Assembly (NCBI GenBank): GCA_028289345.1
Contig: JANQQL010000008.1
Span: 30,950-94,949 of the forward strand
From: Planctomycetota bacterium
Lineage (GTDB): Bacteria; Planctomycetota; B15-G4; SIAN01
Length of the DNA: 64,000 nucleotides
Reading direction: 5' to 3'
The notes beneath the pieces were generated by a model, which was not told the origin of the DNA, made no database searches, and saw nothing but the letters and a program-made list of their open reading frames with translations. Both the position numbers and the translations under genes were made by a program. This document shows positions 1 to 7,612 of the stretch, one piece after another. The number at the start of each line of letters is the position of its first letter. Position 1 is the stretch's first letter.

Positions 1-498
1 GAGCCAGTGCCGCTCGGAGCTGTAACCGTCGAGTTTTGCGATGAGTAGATTCGCTCCCTCCGAGATGATGTGGAGCACACACTCACCGTTTGGATCCGTC
101 GAGTGACGGTCCCTTGCCACACCCGTCTCCTCGGACCAAGGAGATGACTCGGTAACTTCATGGATGCCGGCCTCACCACTAGCGACCAAGACCAACTCCA
201 CTCGAGAGAGAGGATCGCCAGCCTCACTGGTCACACGAACCAATGCGGACTTCGGAACGCCCTCTTCGAGCAATGTCGGGTTCCGAGAGGGTGGTTTGTC
301 GACCTCGACGCGGACCAGAGCTTCGATCTTCTCTGGGCTCCCCTGAATGACGTCCGCCTCAAGGCCGATTGGTCGGTTTCCCGGAGCCTGTTGCTCGGGG
401 ATCGTGGAGGCGAGCTCAGAACGATCGTCGCAAACTTCAAGGAAGGCGAACACGCCGATCCCAACCAGAACCACGCCAAGAAGGAAACTTCGATTCAC
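1..498 (-). CDS. Membrane-anchored protein with carboxypeptidase-regulatory-like domain (partial, runs off window)
   Basis: I translated this by hand from a GTG start at 498; the frame stays open to the window edge, giving 166 codons. The GTG overlaps the stop of the upstream small gene in a GTGA arrangement, which supports the start and suggests translational coupling. Residues 5-20 are hydrophobic (LLGVVLVGIGVFAF) and look like a signal anchor or signal peptide. Later comes a stretch with the shape of a carboxypeptidase regulatory-like Ig fold: 'SALVRVTSEAGDPLSRVELV', then 'DPNGECVLHI', then 'LIAKLDGYSSE'. That fold is common in secreted and surface proteins of Planctomycetota. It is the fourth gene of a run that begins with a sigma-like gene. 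Its exact role is unknown and the C-terminus is missing. Confidence 0.6.
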   Translation of the reverse strand, partial: MNRSFLLGVVLVGIGVFAFLEVCDDRSELASTIPEQQAPGNRPIGLEADVIQGSPEKIEALVRVEVDKPPSRNPTLLEEGVPKSALVRVTSEAGDPLSRVELVLVASGEAGIHEVTESSPWSEETGVARDRHSTDPNGECVLHIISEGANLLIAKLDGYSSERHWL

Positions 499-737
499 GG
501 AACCTTGCTTTTTCGCATGCTCGAACGGCCGATGTCGACCCCTCCCCCAAACCCTGGCCCGGAAGCCGGATTTCCAACCACGGGCGGAGCCTTCCCCTCG
601 CTTTTCGCATCCTTCGGCGAATGGAAAGCTTGCGAAGCGGCAGCTTGAACCGCTACGACGCAGATCACGATCAAAAAGATCGCAGCGCACCACCCCATAC
701 GAGACGAAGTCGAGGGGCTTGTCGAGTCAAACTTCAT
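495..737 (-). CDS. Small single-TM protein (80 aa)
   Basis: I do not recognise this gene. The start at 737 (MKFDSTSP...) overlaps the stop of the upstream TPR gene in an ATGA arrangement, and its own stop overlaps the next GTG by four bases. It therefore sits inside a tightly packed four-gene run. Residues 14-33 are a strongly hydrophobic segment (WCAAIFLIVICVVAVQAAA), either a signal peptide or a single membrane anchor. The remainder is short, polar and Pro/Gly-rich. A longer reading starting at 881 is possible, but it would run deep into the upstream gene and has no advantage. The packing suggests co-expression with the sigma-like and zinc-finger genes. Confidence 0.55.
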   Translation of the reverse strand: MKFDSTSPSTSSRMGWCAAIFLIVICVVAVQAAASQAFHSPKDAKSEGKAPPVVGNPASGPGFGGGVDIGRSSMRKSKVP

Positions 738-1741
738 CGGATTGCCTCTGTGTCCAGCGCCCCCTCCATGCCATATAGCCCGCGGAGCGTGTTCCAGACC
801 AGGCGCTGGCGGGGTGCTGCCGGAGAGAGCAAACGAATCAAGTTTTTGGTGGACTGGTATGCCCGGGGAAACGGATACCAACGACTCAACGACATCGCGC
901 TGGCGCTCGGGAGCACAGACGATGCCTGGAGCTGCTTTCCGAGAGCAGCATAGACAAGGCTGAGATTGAAGCGGGCACCGGTGTGATTGGGATACCTCGC
1001 GATCGCCTCGCGTGCCCAGCGAACAGCTCCCTCTGGATCCTCCTCGCCGAGCCGGAGTACCGCCACGTTGGTCAGTGCTGCGGCAATAGAGCGAGGTGAC
1101 CGAAGAGTTCGGCTGGACTCATCAAAGAGAGGTCCCGCGTGAGCCTCGTTCCCGGAGAACATCAGACTGACGCCGCGCAGGAAGACTGCAGGAGCCGTGT
1201 AATCAGGCGCGAGCTCTTCCGCGTAGTTCGCCAGCTTGAGAACGATCTTGATATTGAAGGTCTTCTCTGTCGCAGACTTCAAGTCTCGCCTTAGACCGAG
1301 TCGAACCTTGGAAGAGAGTTCCGTCTCGTCCAGGGCCTTTCGGACTTGGCGTGAAATCTGTCCCGGGGAACTTCGCAGACCTTTGGCTTCGAACGCACTC
1401 TCTCGGATCACTGGATCCGAACTTAAGAGCCTCCGCCCAAAGGCACAAAGGTCTGCGGAGAGCTGCGTTCGCGACCGTCGTCGTAGCGCCGACTCAAGCC
1501 AACGCTCAAAGTCTATCGTTGACAGTAAAGGGATTCGCCCCTGGTCAAGTGCGCTCCTCGACAAGCCGCTGTGGTGCCTCTGGGCATCGAGCAAGTCGAA
1601 GTAGCTCCGGCACCGGGAGCATTTCTGCAGATGGCGTTTCGTTACTGGAGTCTTGCGACTCTGTTCCCGATTCATCATCGACAGAATCACTGACCGATGG
1701 GCGGCACAGCACGGTTCGAGACCCACTTCAATGTTCGGCAT
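734..1741 (-). CDS. Zinc-finger (zf-HC2-like) and TPR protein, possible anti-sigma partner
   Basis: The protein is 335 aa. The N-terminus has 'EPCCAAHRSV' and then 'HLQKCSRCRSYFDLL', the HxxxCxxC spacing of zinc-binding anti-sigma (zf-HC2) domains. The C-terminal half has helical repeats typical of TPRs, for example 'AVRWAREAIARYPNHTGARF' and 'LSLVYAALGKQLQA'. I chose the start at 1741 because GAGAGG lies six bases upstream; 1765 (MAWTERTK...) also has a plausible ribosome site. Either start lies inside the 3' end of the sigma-like gene, so the two are probably coupled. A zf-HC2 protein directly behind a sigma gene is usually its regulator. Here no membrane segment is seen, so a soluble redox- or zinc-sensing anti-sigma is an inference. 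Confidence 0.6.
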   Translation of the reverse strand: MPNIEVGLEPCCAAHRSVILSMMNREQSRKTPVTKRHLQKCSRCRSYFDLLDAQRHHSGLSRSALDQGRIPLLSTIDFERWLESALRRRSRTQLSADLCAFGRRLLSSDPVIRESAFEAKGLRSSPGQISRQVRKALDETELSSKVRLGLRRDLKSATEKTFNIKIVLKLANYAEELAPDYTAPAVFLRGVSLMFSGNEAHAGPLFDESSRTLRSPRSIAAALTNVAVLRLGEEDPEGAVRWAREAIARYPNHTGARFNLSLVYAALGKQLQASSVLPSASAMSLSRWYPFPRAYQSTKNLIRLLSPAAPRQRLVWNTLRGLYGMEGALDTEAIR

Positions 1742-2753
1742 CTTCGTCCTCTCGGTCCACGCCATGCTTCTTTCCTCGGGGAAGCCTCCGAATCGGGGCG
1801 ACCCGAGGCGCAGGCTGGACAGCGATCTCTTGGATCCCAAGGAAGTCCGCCAACAGCGTGAGAATCTTGTCGCGAAACGCCTCCCTCGCTTCGTTTGCCA
1901 GCCTCGCAACTTCGATCGGAGAAAGATCGATTCGTTTTCCCACCTCCGCCAGGGAAAGGTGCTGATTGTCTATCAGGTGGGTGATTCGACGCTGATCCTC
2001 TCGAAGCAGCAACGTGGCGTGGGCAACCCACTGCGCAAGATCCTTCTCATCTAGGGTTGTTCGATGAGACTTGACAAGGCCTCGAGTCTCTTCAACGAGC
2101 TTCGCAGACGGAGCGACCCGAACGGTCGGTAAACCGGGGAGAGGTCGGGATGATGCGGTGATCCAATCGACCTGTTCGATGATGATCGCTTTGGCAGCCG
2201 ACGCCAACATGTGATACAGCGTTCGACGAGGTCCCGGCTGGCCCCACTCAAACGAGCAATCTTGGAAGGAGCCGGGGCCCTGGCCTCGCAGATGTCGGTG
2301 AAACCGGAAGTAGACCTCGGAAATGATCTCTGCATCGAGGAGCGGGTAGGCACCTTCCTCCAGCCGGGCATCGATGTATCCAGTCAGACGCTCCGCGTTC
2401 AGCTGGCAGAACGCCATAAAAACGGGTTGCTCGACAGATTGAGCACTGCGCAGTCGTTTGTACAACTGAAGCGAAAGCACCTCGATGCTTTCCGTTCCTG
2501 GTGCGATTGATGAGTAGTCAATGAGAGGGGCACATTCCGGATGCAGCCTCTCAACCTCTCGGATGATTCGGAAGTGTGCCTCATTCGGAAGGTACAAATG
2601 CTCATTGACGCGCATGGAAGCAGGCTCTGTCGATTGCTTACTGGCAACAGTGCCCGGGTGACTGGCAACTGACGGATTGTGCCTCTTCCGAGTCGACTTT
2701 TTCTTCTTCCGCGCCAACTCCTTCTCCCGGATCACAAGATGAGCAGAGCTCAT
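1728..2753 (-). CDS. Divergent sigma-70-like transcription factor
   Basis: The protein is 341 aa with a Lys/Arg-rich N-terminus of about 45 residues. The C-terminal region 'QHLSLAEVGKRIDLSPIEVA' followed by 'RLANEAREAFRDKI' reads as a sigma region-4 helix-turn-helix. Upstream helical stretches such as 'QPVFMAFCQLNAERLTGYID' and 'ISEVYFRFHRHLRGQGP' could be a diverged region 2. It is longer than a usual ECF factor (about 190 aa), and the similarity is only moderate. The following gene is a zinc-finger/TPR protein overlapping its 3' end, which is what one expects for a sigma and its regulator. No strong ribosome site precedes 2753; Met at 2615 is an alternative start. It could also be another kind of HTH regulator. 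Confidence 0.55.
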   Translation of the reverse strand: MSSAHLVIREKELARKKKKSTRKRHNPSVASHPGTVASKQSTEPASMRVNEHLYLPNEAHFRIIREVERLHPECAPLIDYSSIAPGTESIEVLSLQLYKRLRSAQSVEQPVFMAFCQLNAERLTGYIDARLEEGAYPLLDAEIISEVYFRFHRHLRGQGPGSFQDCSFEWGQPGPRRTLYHMLASAAKAIIIEQVDWITASSRPLPGLPTVRVAPSAKLVEETRGLVKSHRTTLDEKDLAQWVAHATLLLREDQRRITHLIDNQHLSLAEVGKRIDLSPIEVARLANEAREAFRDKILTLLADFLGIQEIAVQPAPRVAPIRRLPRGKKHGVDREDEDAEH

Positions 2754-2976
2754 TTCCCGAATGTGAACCCAATGTGAGCGTAACTAGACAGGCGAACCGG
2801 TCAAGCACCGCAACGTTCGGCCAAGTAACCCCGGTGCTCCCTGCGCTTTCGGTGACCATGCTCCCACCAGAGACGAGCGGACTAGGCGCAACCATCACCG
2901 ATCGAGAACCCCGACATCACCGTAAACCACTTCGATTAAATGAATTATGAAGCACTGAATTAGCTGCTCTAGAAGT

Positions 2977-3012
2977 TTCGAATATTTCCTCTATTTCGAT
3001 AAATTCGAATAG
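2977..3012. promoter_or_regulatory. Dyads upstream of antitoxin gene, likely operator
   Basis: TTCGAAT (2977-2983) is repeated as ATTCGAA (3003-3009), in inverted orientation 19 bases apart. Inside lies a second imperfect dyad, CTATTTCGA ... TCGAATAG (2991-3012). The region is AT-rich against a GC-rich background and lies 45-75 bases upstream of the antitoxin start. Antitoxins with a DNA-binding domain usually repress their own promoter, so autoregulation through these dyads is a reasonable inference. The rest of 2754-3053 shows nothing else recognisable. Confidence 0.4.
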
Positions 3013-3053
3013 TCGATAGCCACTCCGAGTGATCGAAACTAGGGACCAACGAA

Positions 3054-3500
3054 ATGGCCGCGCTTTCCACCAACGCCCCCATCACCCCCTCTGCCGACGA
3101 CGCCCGCCTAGCGAAGAGATCGAGTCGCCGCCTCGCGCCGTACCTCGACCAAAAACTGGAAGTTCGCATCGCTGAGACCGGCGAGCAAATCGAACTGCCA
3201 GCCGCAGCAGCCCGGCTCCTCGTCGAACTCCTTTCTGCAATGGCCGAGGGCAACGCTGTTTCCCTGGTCTCGATTCATGCGGAGCTAACCTCTCAGCAGG
3301 CCGCCGATTTGCTCGGGGTTTCTCGCCCTTTCTTGATCAAGAAGCTCGATGAAGGACGAATTCCCTTTCGGCGTGTTGGAACGCATCGCCGCATTCTGTT
3401 CAGCGATCTGATGAAGTTCAAAGACGACATCGACAAGCAGCGAACCGAGATATTGAACGAATTGACACAGCAGGCACAAGACTCGGGCATGGGCTACTGA
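3054..3500 (+). CDS. Excisionase/HTH_17-type antitoxin
   Basis: The protein is 148 aa. Its C-terminal half 'LTSQQAADLLGVSRPFLIKK', then 'LDEGRIPFRRVGTHRRI', is a MerR/excisionase-like helix-turn-helix. This protein type is typically encoded directly before PIN-domain toxins. The N-terminal half ('IELPAAAARLLVELLSAMAE') looks like the dimerisation or toxin-binding part. AGGGA lies about nine bases before the ATG. The gene is intact, while the toxin behind it (ATG at 3520) is broken by two lesions. AT-rich dyads upstream probably form the operator. I infer that it neutralised the PIN toxin and repressed the operon; if the toxin is really dead, it now survives as an orphan repressor. Confidence 0.75.
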   Translation: MAALSTNAPITPSADDARLAKRSSRRLAPYLDQKLEVRIAETGEQIELPAAAARLLVELLSAMAEGNAVSLVSIHAELTSQQAADLLGVSRPFLIKKLDEGRIPFRRVGTHRRILFSDLMKFKDDIDKQRTEILNELTQQAQDSGMGY

Positions 3501-3519
3501 GTATCGCGAGCATCGACAG

Positions 3520-4088
3520 ATGGCGACATTCACCGCGATCTAGGACTCATGTGTCTTGTACCCCGCACCGCTCCGCGATTTGCCAATGCGACTGGCATTG
3601 ACAACTTGTTTCGGGCTCAGTGGACCGACCAGATCCACGAGGAGTGGATTCGAAGCCTGCTTGAGAAGCGTCCGGATCTCACGCGCGAGCAGCTGGAGAA
3701 AACACGAGCACTAATGAATCTCCATGTCCGCGACTGTCTCGTCACTGGCTATGAAGACTTGATCGACGGGCTAACCCTTCCAGACCCTGATGACCGGCAC
3801 GTGCTAGCCGCTGCAATCAAAACAAAGGCTTCCGTCATCGTCACCTTCAACCTCGAAGACTTTCCCTACAATCAACTCATGAAGTATGGGCTCGAAGCCC
3901 AGCATCCAGACGAATTCATCGTACACCTCTTCGATCTGAACACAGCAGCCGTATGCCTCGCGGCTAAACAACAGCGGGCAGCACTCCGCCATCCTCCCAT
4001 GAGTTCATTCGAGTTCCTATCAACCTTGGCCAATCAGCATCTTTCGGAGACGGTGAGGCGTCCGCACAGATTCCGCGACTTGATCTAG
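3520..4088 (+). pseudogene. PIN-domain toxin, broken by an amber codon and a 1-base deletion
   Basis: The native reading begins at ATG 3520 (MATFTAI), hits TAG at 3541-3543 where the family has Tyr ('...YDSCVLYPAPLRD'), continues to 'MRLALT', and then shifts frame at about 3603. The sequence ACAACTTG would have to be ACAAACTTG to give 'TNLFRAQW'. The rest is a clean PIN_3-type toxin: 'WTDQIHEEWIRSLL', 'LTLPDPDDRHVLAAAI', 'ASVIVTFNLEDFP', including the acidic residues expected for metal-dependent RNase activity. An ATG at 3549 opens the long downstream frame, but it would drop the first catalytic Asp. The gene follows the antitoxin by 19 bases. Two independent lesions suggest real inactivation, though one could be a sequencing error. 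Confidence 0.8.
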
Positions 4089-5112
4089 TCGAAGTGACGA
4101 AGACAGGCTAGTCGAACGAGAGTCGCTTGAAACACCGACCCCGTGCACCATCGCGCCCTCTCTTCTTTGCTCGAAACCACAAGGGATCTCGGGCGGGTTG
4201 ACCTCGGTGAGGTGCTGCGGGACAAGAAGGACCTGAAAGCAAAGCTAGGGACCAGGCTCCGGGCCCAACAAATGGAATGGTCCGTGAGCGGGCACCCCAA
4301 TGAAGTGTGCAACCCACCGGCAAACCGTGGAGGTGCCACGGCACCCGAGAGTCCTGCACAAGAAGTGATCAACGGTGAGACTCGTCGCGTGAACATCGGA
4401 AACAAATGTCTCCCGAGCAGCAAGTCCGCGAGCGTCGAAGACATCGCGGACACCAACGAACACAAGGTCCGACGTGACAACATCTTTCAAGAAGGCGCCC
4501 TCAAGTTTTGGTCCAGCGGCGGCTCCATCGAGTTTTCCCCGGTCAGTTGTTTAAGGAACTCGAAAGCGTCAGCCTGCAAGCCAAGCACATCGAGATCATT
4601 CCGCTGTACGGACAAGGCCGTCGCGATGGCCTACGTCGAGGGTCAAGTGAGCCCGCAAGGAAGCGAGCCGGTCCATCATTCCTGACCCGAGCCACCCAAA
4701 TCTTCGTCAAGGAGAACGGAAGATTCGAGCGGCCCACTGGTCCAAGATTGACGGAGGATCAGGGACCAGTTCGACGGCATTGCCTCAGCCCTCGAAGAAC
4801 GAAGGACTGATCCTCGGGAAGCGCCTCGAGACCGGCTCGCGTCTCGGGGCGCTTTTCTTTTCGCCATTGTCCAGCGAGCATCGCTCCGTCGGATCGTCGA
4901 TCGCAAAGAGGGGTGCCTCGAGCAGCAAGGCCTGCCTTTCCCTCGTCCGCCGATTCCGACATCCCGTCCTCGCGGAATGAAAGTGGACACACCGTCCATC
5001 CGCTCTCGAACGCGTTCGCAAATCGGAAAGTCGCCGCCCCCAGGCCAGGCTCTTTCGATTCGTCGGGAAGACGGGGCCCTCGAACCCCCGTGGCGCGTCC
5101 CTGGAGCGCCGA
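4089..5112. other. About 1 kb with no supportable gene
   Basis: Several overlapping open frames exist on both strands, but none has recognisable motifs, a convincing ribosome site or consistent codon use. A terminator-like hairpin lies at 4821-4860 and a dispersed repeat begins at about 5113. The region may hold the decayed remains of a gene that used that terminator. Confidence 0.5.
4821..4860 (+). terminator. Rho-independent terminator
   Basis: GCGCCTCGAGAC (4821-4832) pairs with GTCTCGGGGCGC (4841-4852), twelve pairs with one G-U, across an eight-base loop. It is followed by TTTTCTTT. The T-tract is on the plus strand, so it ends plus-strand transcription; no recognisable plus-strand gene lies directly upstream. 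Confidence 0.7.
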
Positions 5113-5320
5113 GTTTCGGGAGTTGTTCGGGATGGAATCTCCTGTTTGAACGGTCGAAATTCGCAAGAATGGTTTCTCCCGTCGCCTGCGGCTCGAATCG
5201 TGTTTCCCGTCCAGCGAACCGTCGGCAGTCCTACTTTGGTGTGTCATGAATCGGATTCCCGGCACAGTGGACGTCTGTTCGGAGAGATCGCCATGAACGG
5301 TGCGTGGTTCGCAATGTTGC
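5113..5320. repeat. Dispersed repeat, copy A
   Basis: This stretch aligns with 25565-25770 over most of its length, in the same orientation. Shared blocks include GTTCGGGA(T/C)GGAATC, TTCGCAAGA, GCGGCTC(G/A)AATCGTG, GCACAGTG, GATCGCCATGAA and TGGTTCGCAAT. It ends just inside the start of the 5293 gene, so it carries that gene's ribosome site and first codons. Identity is roughly 65-70 % by eye. Confidence 0.6.
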
Positions 5321-6741
5321 TCGCAGTTTCCCTCACTCAGCAGGTCACCGACCTTTCCCAGAACCCACTGAGCAACGAGTTGCGCTTCTCGTTTGGAGGT
5401 CAGAGGCTTCCGCCACTCGATTGTGAGGTCCGGAGCACCCGGGCCGACGAATGGAACCAATACGGAGTGACGAATAGCAAGTCCGGGGACGTCCTTCTGC
5501 TCAGCGCCTACTACGGTGCGACGCGTGGGGTCGAGGGGCGAAGATATTCGTTCGAGACGGATCAGTGGGGCCCACCGAAACGAATCCCGGGATCGGACTT
5601 CGACAGGAACCCCGAACAGTTCAACCTGGCCTGGAGCCCGAGCGGCGTCGCCATGGCATTGTTCACGCGATGGAAATGGCACTCCAACGGGGGCTACACC
5701 CACGACCGGCTCTACTCGGCCTACTACGACTCGTTCACCGGCGAATGGGACGAGGGAGTCCAGCGGGTGGAGGATGACGTCATCGGCGGTTGCGCGGGGT
5801 CGGTAAGGGGCGCGAAGCTCGCGGCCGATGGATTGGGGAATTTCATGGCTGTCTGGTCCCATGAAGTCTGCTCCCAGAGTTACGAGTACAGCATTTTCGC
5901 TCGGCTCTGGGACGGCGCCCTTGGTCAGTGGGATCGGCGCAGTTTGACGGTTCTCGAAACGGAATGGGGCGAAGCTCGATCGCCGTTGGTCGCAGGAGAC
6001 CCGCACGGCAACTTCTGGGTGATCTGGGGTCAGAAGCCCGAGATCTACGGCGGGCACGGCAAGTACAGTCTCTACGGCCGCTATTACGACGCAGGCGATT
6101 CTTCCTGGGAGCCCAGAGAGCCCCTGCTGCTCGAGTACGACGACAGCGACTCGGCATATCCAGGCGCACTCGTCTCGGACAACAACGGGAACTTCACCGC
6201 GCTTTGGACCCAAACGGTCGATCCTGTCAACGGCGGTGATGGAAAGGTCAGCCTCTACACGAGACGCTACGACGCTGCCTCCGGCGAATGGGACCCTGCC
6301 GGCCCGGTGCTTCTGGAAGACAAGCTCGGAAATGTCTCCACGACCCTCCATCTCGCCAGCTGTCCGAAGGGAAACTTGATGGCCCTCTGGATGCAGGCGC
6401 CCCCCGGAACCAACCGCTGGAGCCTGTTTGCGAGAAGGTTCGATGCCTCGACCGGTGAGTGGGATCCTTCTGGGAGGGTCCTCCTCGAGGACCGTACCCA
6501 ACCCTGTTACTACCCCAGCATTTCATCTTTGGAGCCCGACACTTTCTGGGTGACGTGGTTCCAGCACTCTGCGGGAGCCGACCCGGACATCTGGCGCAAG
6601 AAGTACACCTCGAGGGATGGATGGGGCACCAACAAGGGTCTGTATCCACGAGAGTTCGGAAACAAGATGAGGGGTTTGGCGCTTCCCTACGGAAGAGGAA
6701 TGGTGATCGGAGACGCCAACGAATTCCTTGTTTGCGACTAG
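5293..6741 (+). CDS. Exported repeat protein, beta-propeller-like
   Basis: The protein is 482 aa. I chose ATG 5293 because GGAGAG lies six bases before it and it gives a plausible signal peptide (MNGAWFAMLLAVSLTQQV); the frame is open further upstream to 5146. The body consists of about six repeats of roughly 65-70 residues, each with a pattern like 'RxYDAxxGxWxPxxPVLLE' followed by 'DxxGNFxAxW'. Clear examples are 'RRYDAASGEWDPAGPVLLE', 'RRFDASTGEWDPSGRVLLED' and 'DNNGNFTALWTQ'. This spacing resembles bacterial beta-propellers of the BNR/sialidase-like type. No catalytic residues were identified, so binding or structural function outside the cytoplasm is the best guess. It has no obvious operon partners. 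The region around its start is duplicated near 25.6 kb. Confidence 0.65.
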   Translation: MNGAWFAMLLAVSLTQQVTDLSQNPLSNELRFSFGGQRLPPLDCEVRSTRADEWNQYGVTNSKSGDVLLLSAYYGATRGVEGRRYSFETDQWGPPKRIPGSDFDRNPEQFNLAWSPSGVAMALFTRWKWHSNGGYTHDRLYSAYYDSFTGEWDEGVQRVEDDVIGGCAGSVRGAKLAADGLGNFMAVWSHEVCSQSYEYSIFARLWDGALGQWDRRSLTVLETEWGEARSPLVAGDPHGNFWVIWGQKPEIYGGHGKYSLYGRYYDAGDSSWEPREPLLLEYDDSDSAYPGALVSDNNGNFTALWTQTVDPVNGGDGKVSLYTRRYDAASGEWDPAGPVLLEDKLGNVSTTLHLASCPKGNLMALWMQAPPGTNRWSLFARRFDASTGEWDPSGRVLLEDRTQPCYYPSISSLEPDTFWVTWFQHSAGADPDIWRKKYTSRDGWGTNKGLYPREFGNKMRGLALPYGRGMVIGDANEFLVCD

Positions 6742-7230
6742 ACGCTCCGAAGAGCTCGTCGGGGCGACAGTCAGGACCGACATCCATGGCCCTCGCCTTA
6801 GATTCTGGCTTACGGTTCAGACGATCCGTCGGACGTTGCGCGGCGAATCCGGGGTTGCGCTTGTTCCCCAAACAGGCGGGACGAAATCAAGAGCCCCCTG
6901 GTTGATTCCGCGGCTCAGTCGTGGACGAGCATCACAGTGATGGCTTCGATCGCCAAGTGCCCCCGCTTCGAGTAACGAGGCACGTTCCAGCGCTCAACCA
7001 AGGCCCGACGGAACACCCCACCCGCCACCGCAACAACCAGCCTCACGGCTCGCGGCGGGACAAGTGCCACTCCCGCTATTGGCCGCGATGAAGAGGATCA
7101 GTCAGGCATTGCGTCGCGATGGCTGGATGATCCTCAAGCGAGGACGCCCCAACCAGGGACAGGTCGCCGTCGCTCCTGACAATTTCCCACGAGGACGTGG
7201 GGAGCGGCCCTCCACAGCGAGTTCAGGGGC
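6742..7230. other. Intergenic, no supportable gene
   Basis: A short frame from ATG 7088 (MKRISQALRRDGWMI...) vaguely resembles the 'RR..ALLRREGW' part of IS3-type transposases, but it is too short and degenerate to call. Nothing else is recognised. Confidence 0.4.
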
Positions 7231-7268
7231 TTGACAATAGTTGCCTATTTTGACAAATATTGTGCTCA
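7231..7268 (+). promoter_or_regulatory. Promoter/operator of the arsR-like gene, probably leaderless
   Basis: A perfect -35 TTGACA (7231-7236) is followed by an AT-rich -10 region (AATATT, 7256-7261). The ATG starts at 7268 with no Shine-Dalgarno, so transcription probably starts at or very near the start codon. ACAATA and TATTGT form an inverted repeat overlapping the promoter, a likely ArsR operator. Confidence 0.5.
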
Positions 7269-7612
7269 TGAAAAAACACTACAGAGCCCGAGTCGATCGC
7301 GTCTTCAACGCGCTCGCCGATCCCACCCGGCGCTCGGTCGTCGAGCTGCTCGGCTCGCAGCCGCGCCGTGCAGGGGAGCTTGCGACGGCGACGCGGACTT
7401 CACCGCCGACCATGAGCCGACACCTGCGCGTGTTGCTCGACGCCGGGATCGCCACAGACGAGCGCTCGAAAGAGGACGCGCGGGCGCGGGTCTTCCGCCT
7501 GCGTCCCGAATCCATTCAGACCGTGAACGATTGGTTGGAACGGCTTCAGAAGGAATGGGACACCCAGCTGCGCTCGTTCAAGCGGCACGTCGAACAGAGG
7601 AAGAAGAAATGA
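7268..7612 (+). CDS. ArsR-family winged-helix repressor
   Basis: The protein is 114 aa. 'RVFNALADPTRRSVVELLGS' and 'TRTSPPTMSRHLRVLLDAGI' are the classic ArsR N-terminal helices and recognition helix, followed by the wing ('RARVFRLRPESI') and a charged C-terminal helix. ATG 7268 is preferred over an upstream start at 7241, because 7241 lies inside the promoter. No metal-binding Cys pair is visible, so it belongs to the non-metal branch commonly found upstream of SRPBCC/AHSA1 genes. Its stop overlaps the next ATG (ATGA), so the two are co-translated. It probably represses its own leaderless promoter and the SRPBCC-VOC gene. Confidence 0.85.
   Translation: MKKHYRARVDRVFNALADPTRRSVVELLGSQPRRAGELATATRTSPPTMSRHLRVLLDAGIATDERSKEDARARVFRLRPESIQTVNDWLERLQKEWDTQLRSFKRHVEQRKKK

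Noticed and set aside
4759..6501. 580-codon minus-strand open frame
   Set aside because: It lies antisense to the repeat protein at 5293-6741, has no recognisable domain and crosses the terminator and dispersed repeat.
7088..7235. Possible transposase fragment (MKRISQALRRDGW...)
   Set aside because: Only about 20 residues resemble IS3-type sequence and the similarity is weak; nothing flanks it.
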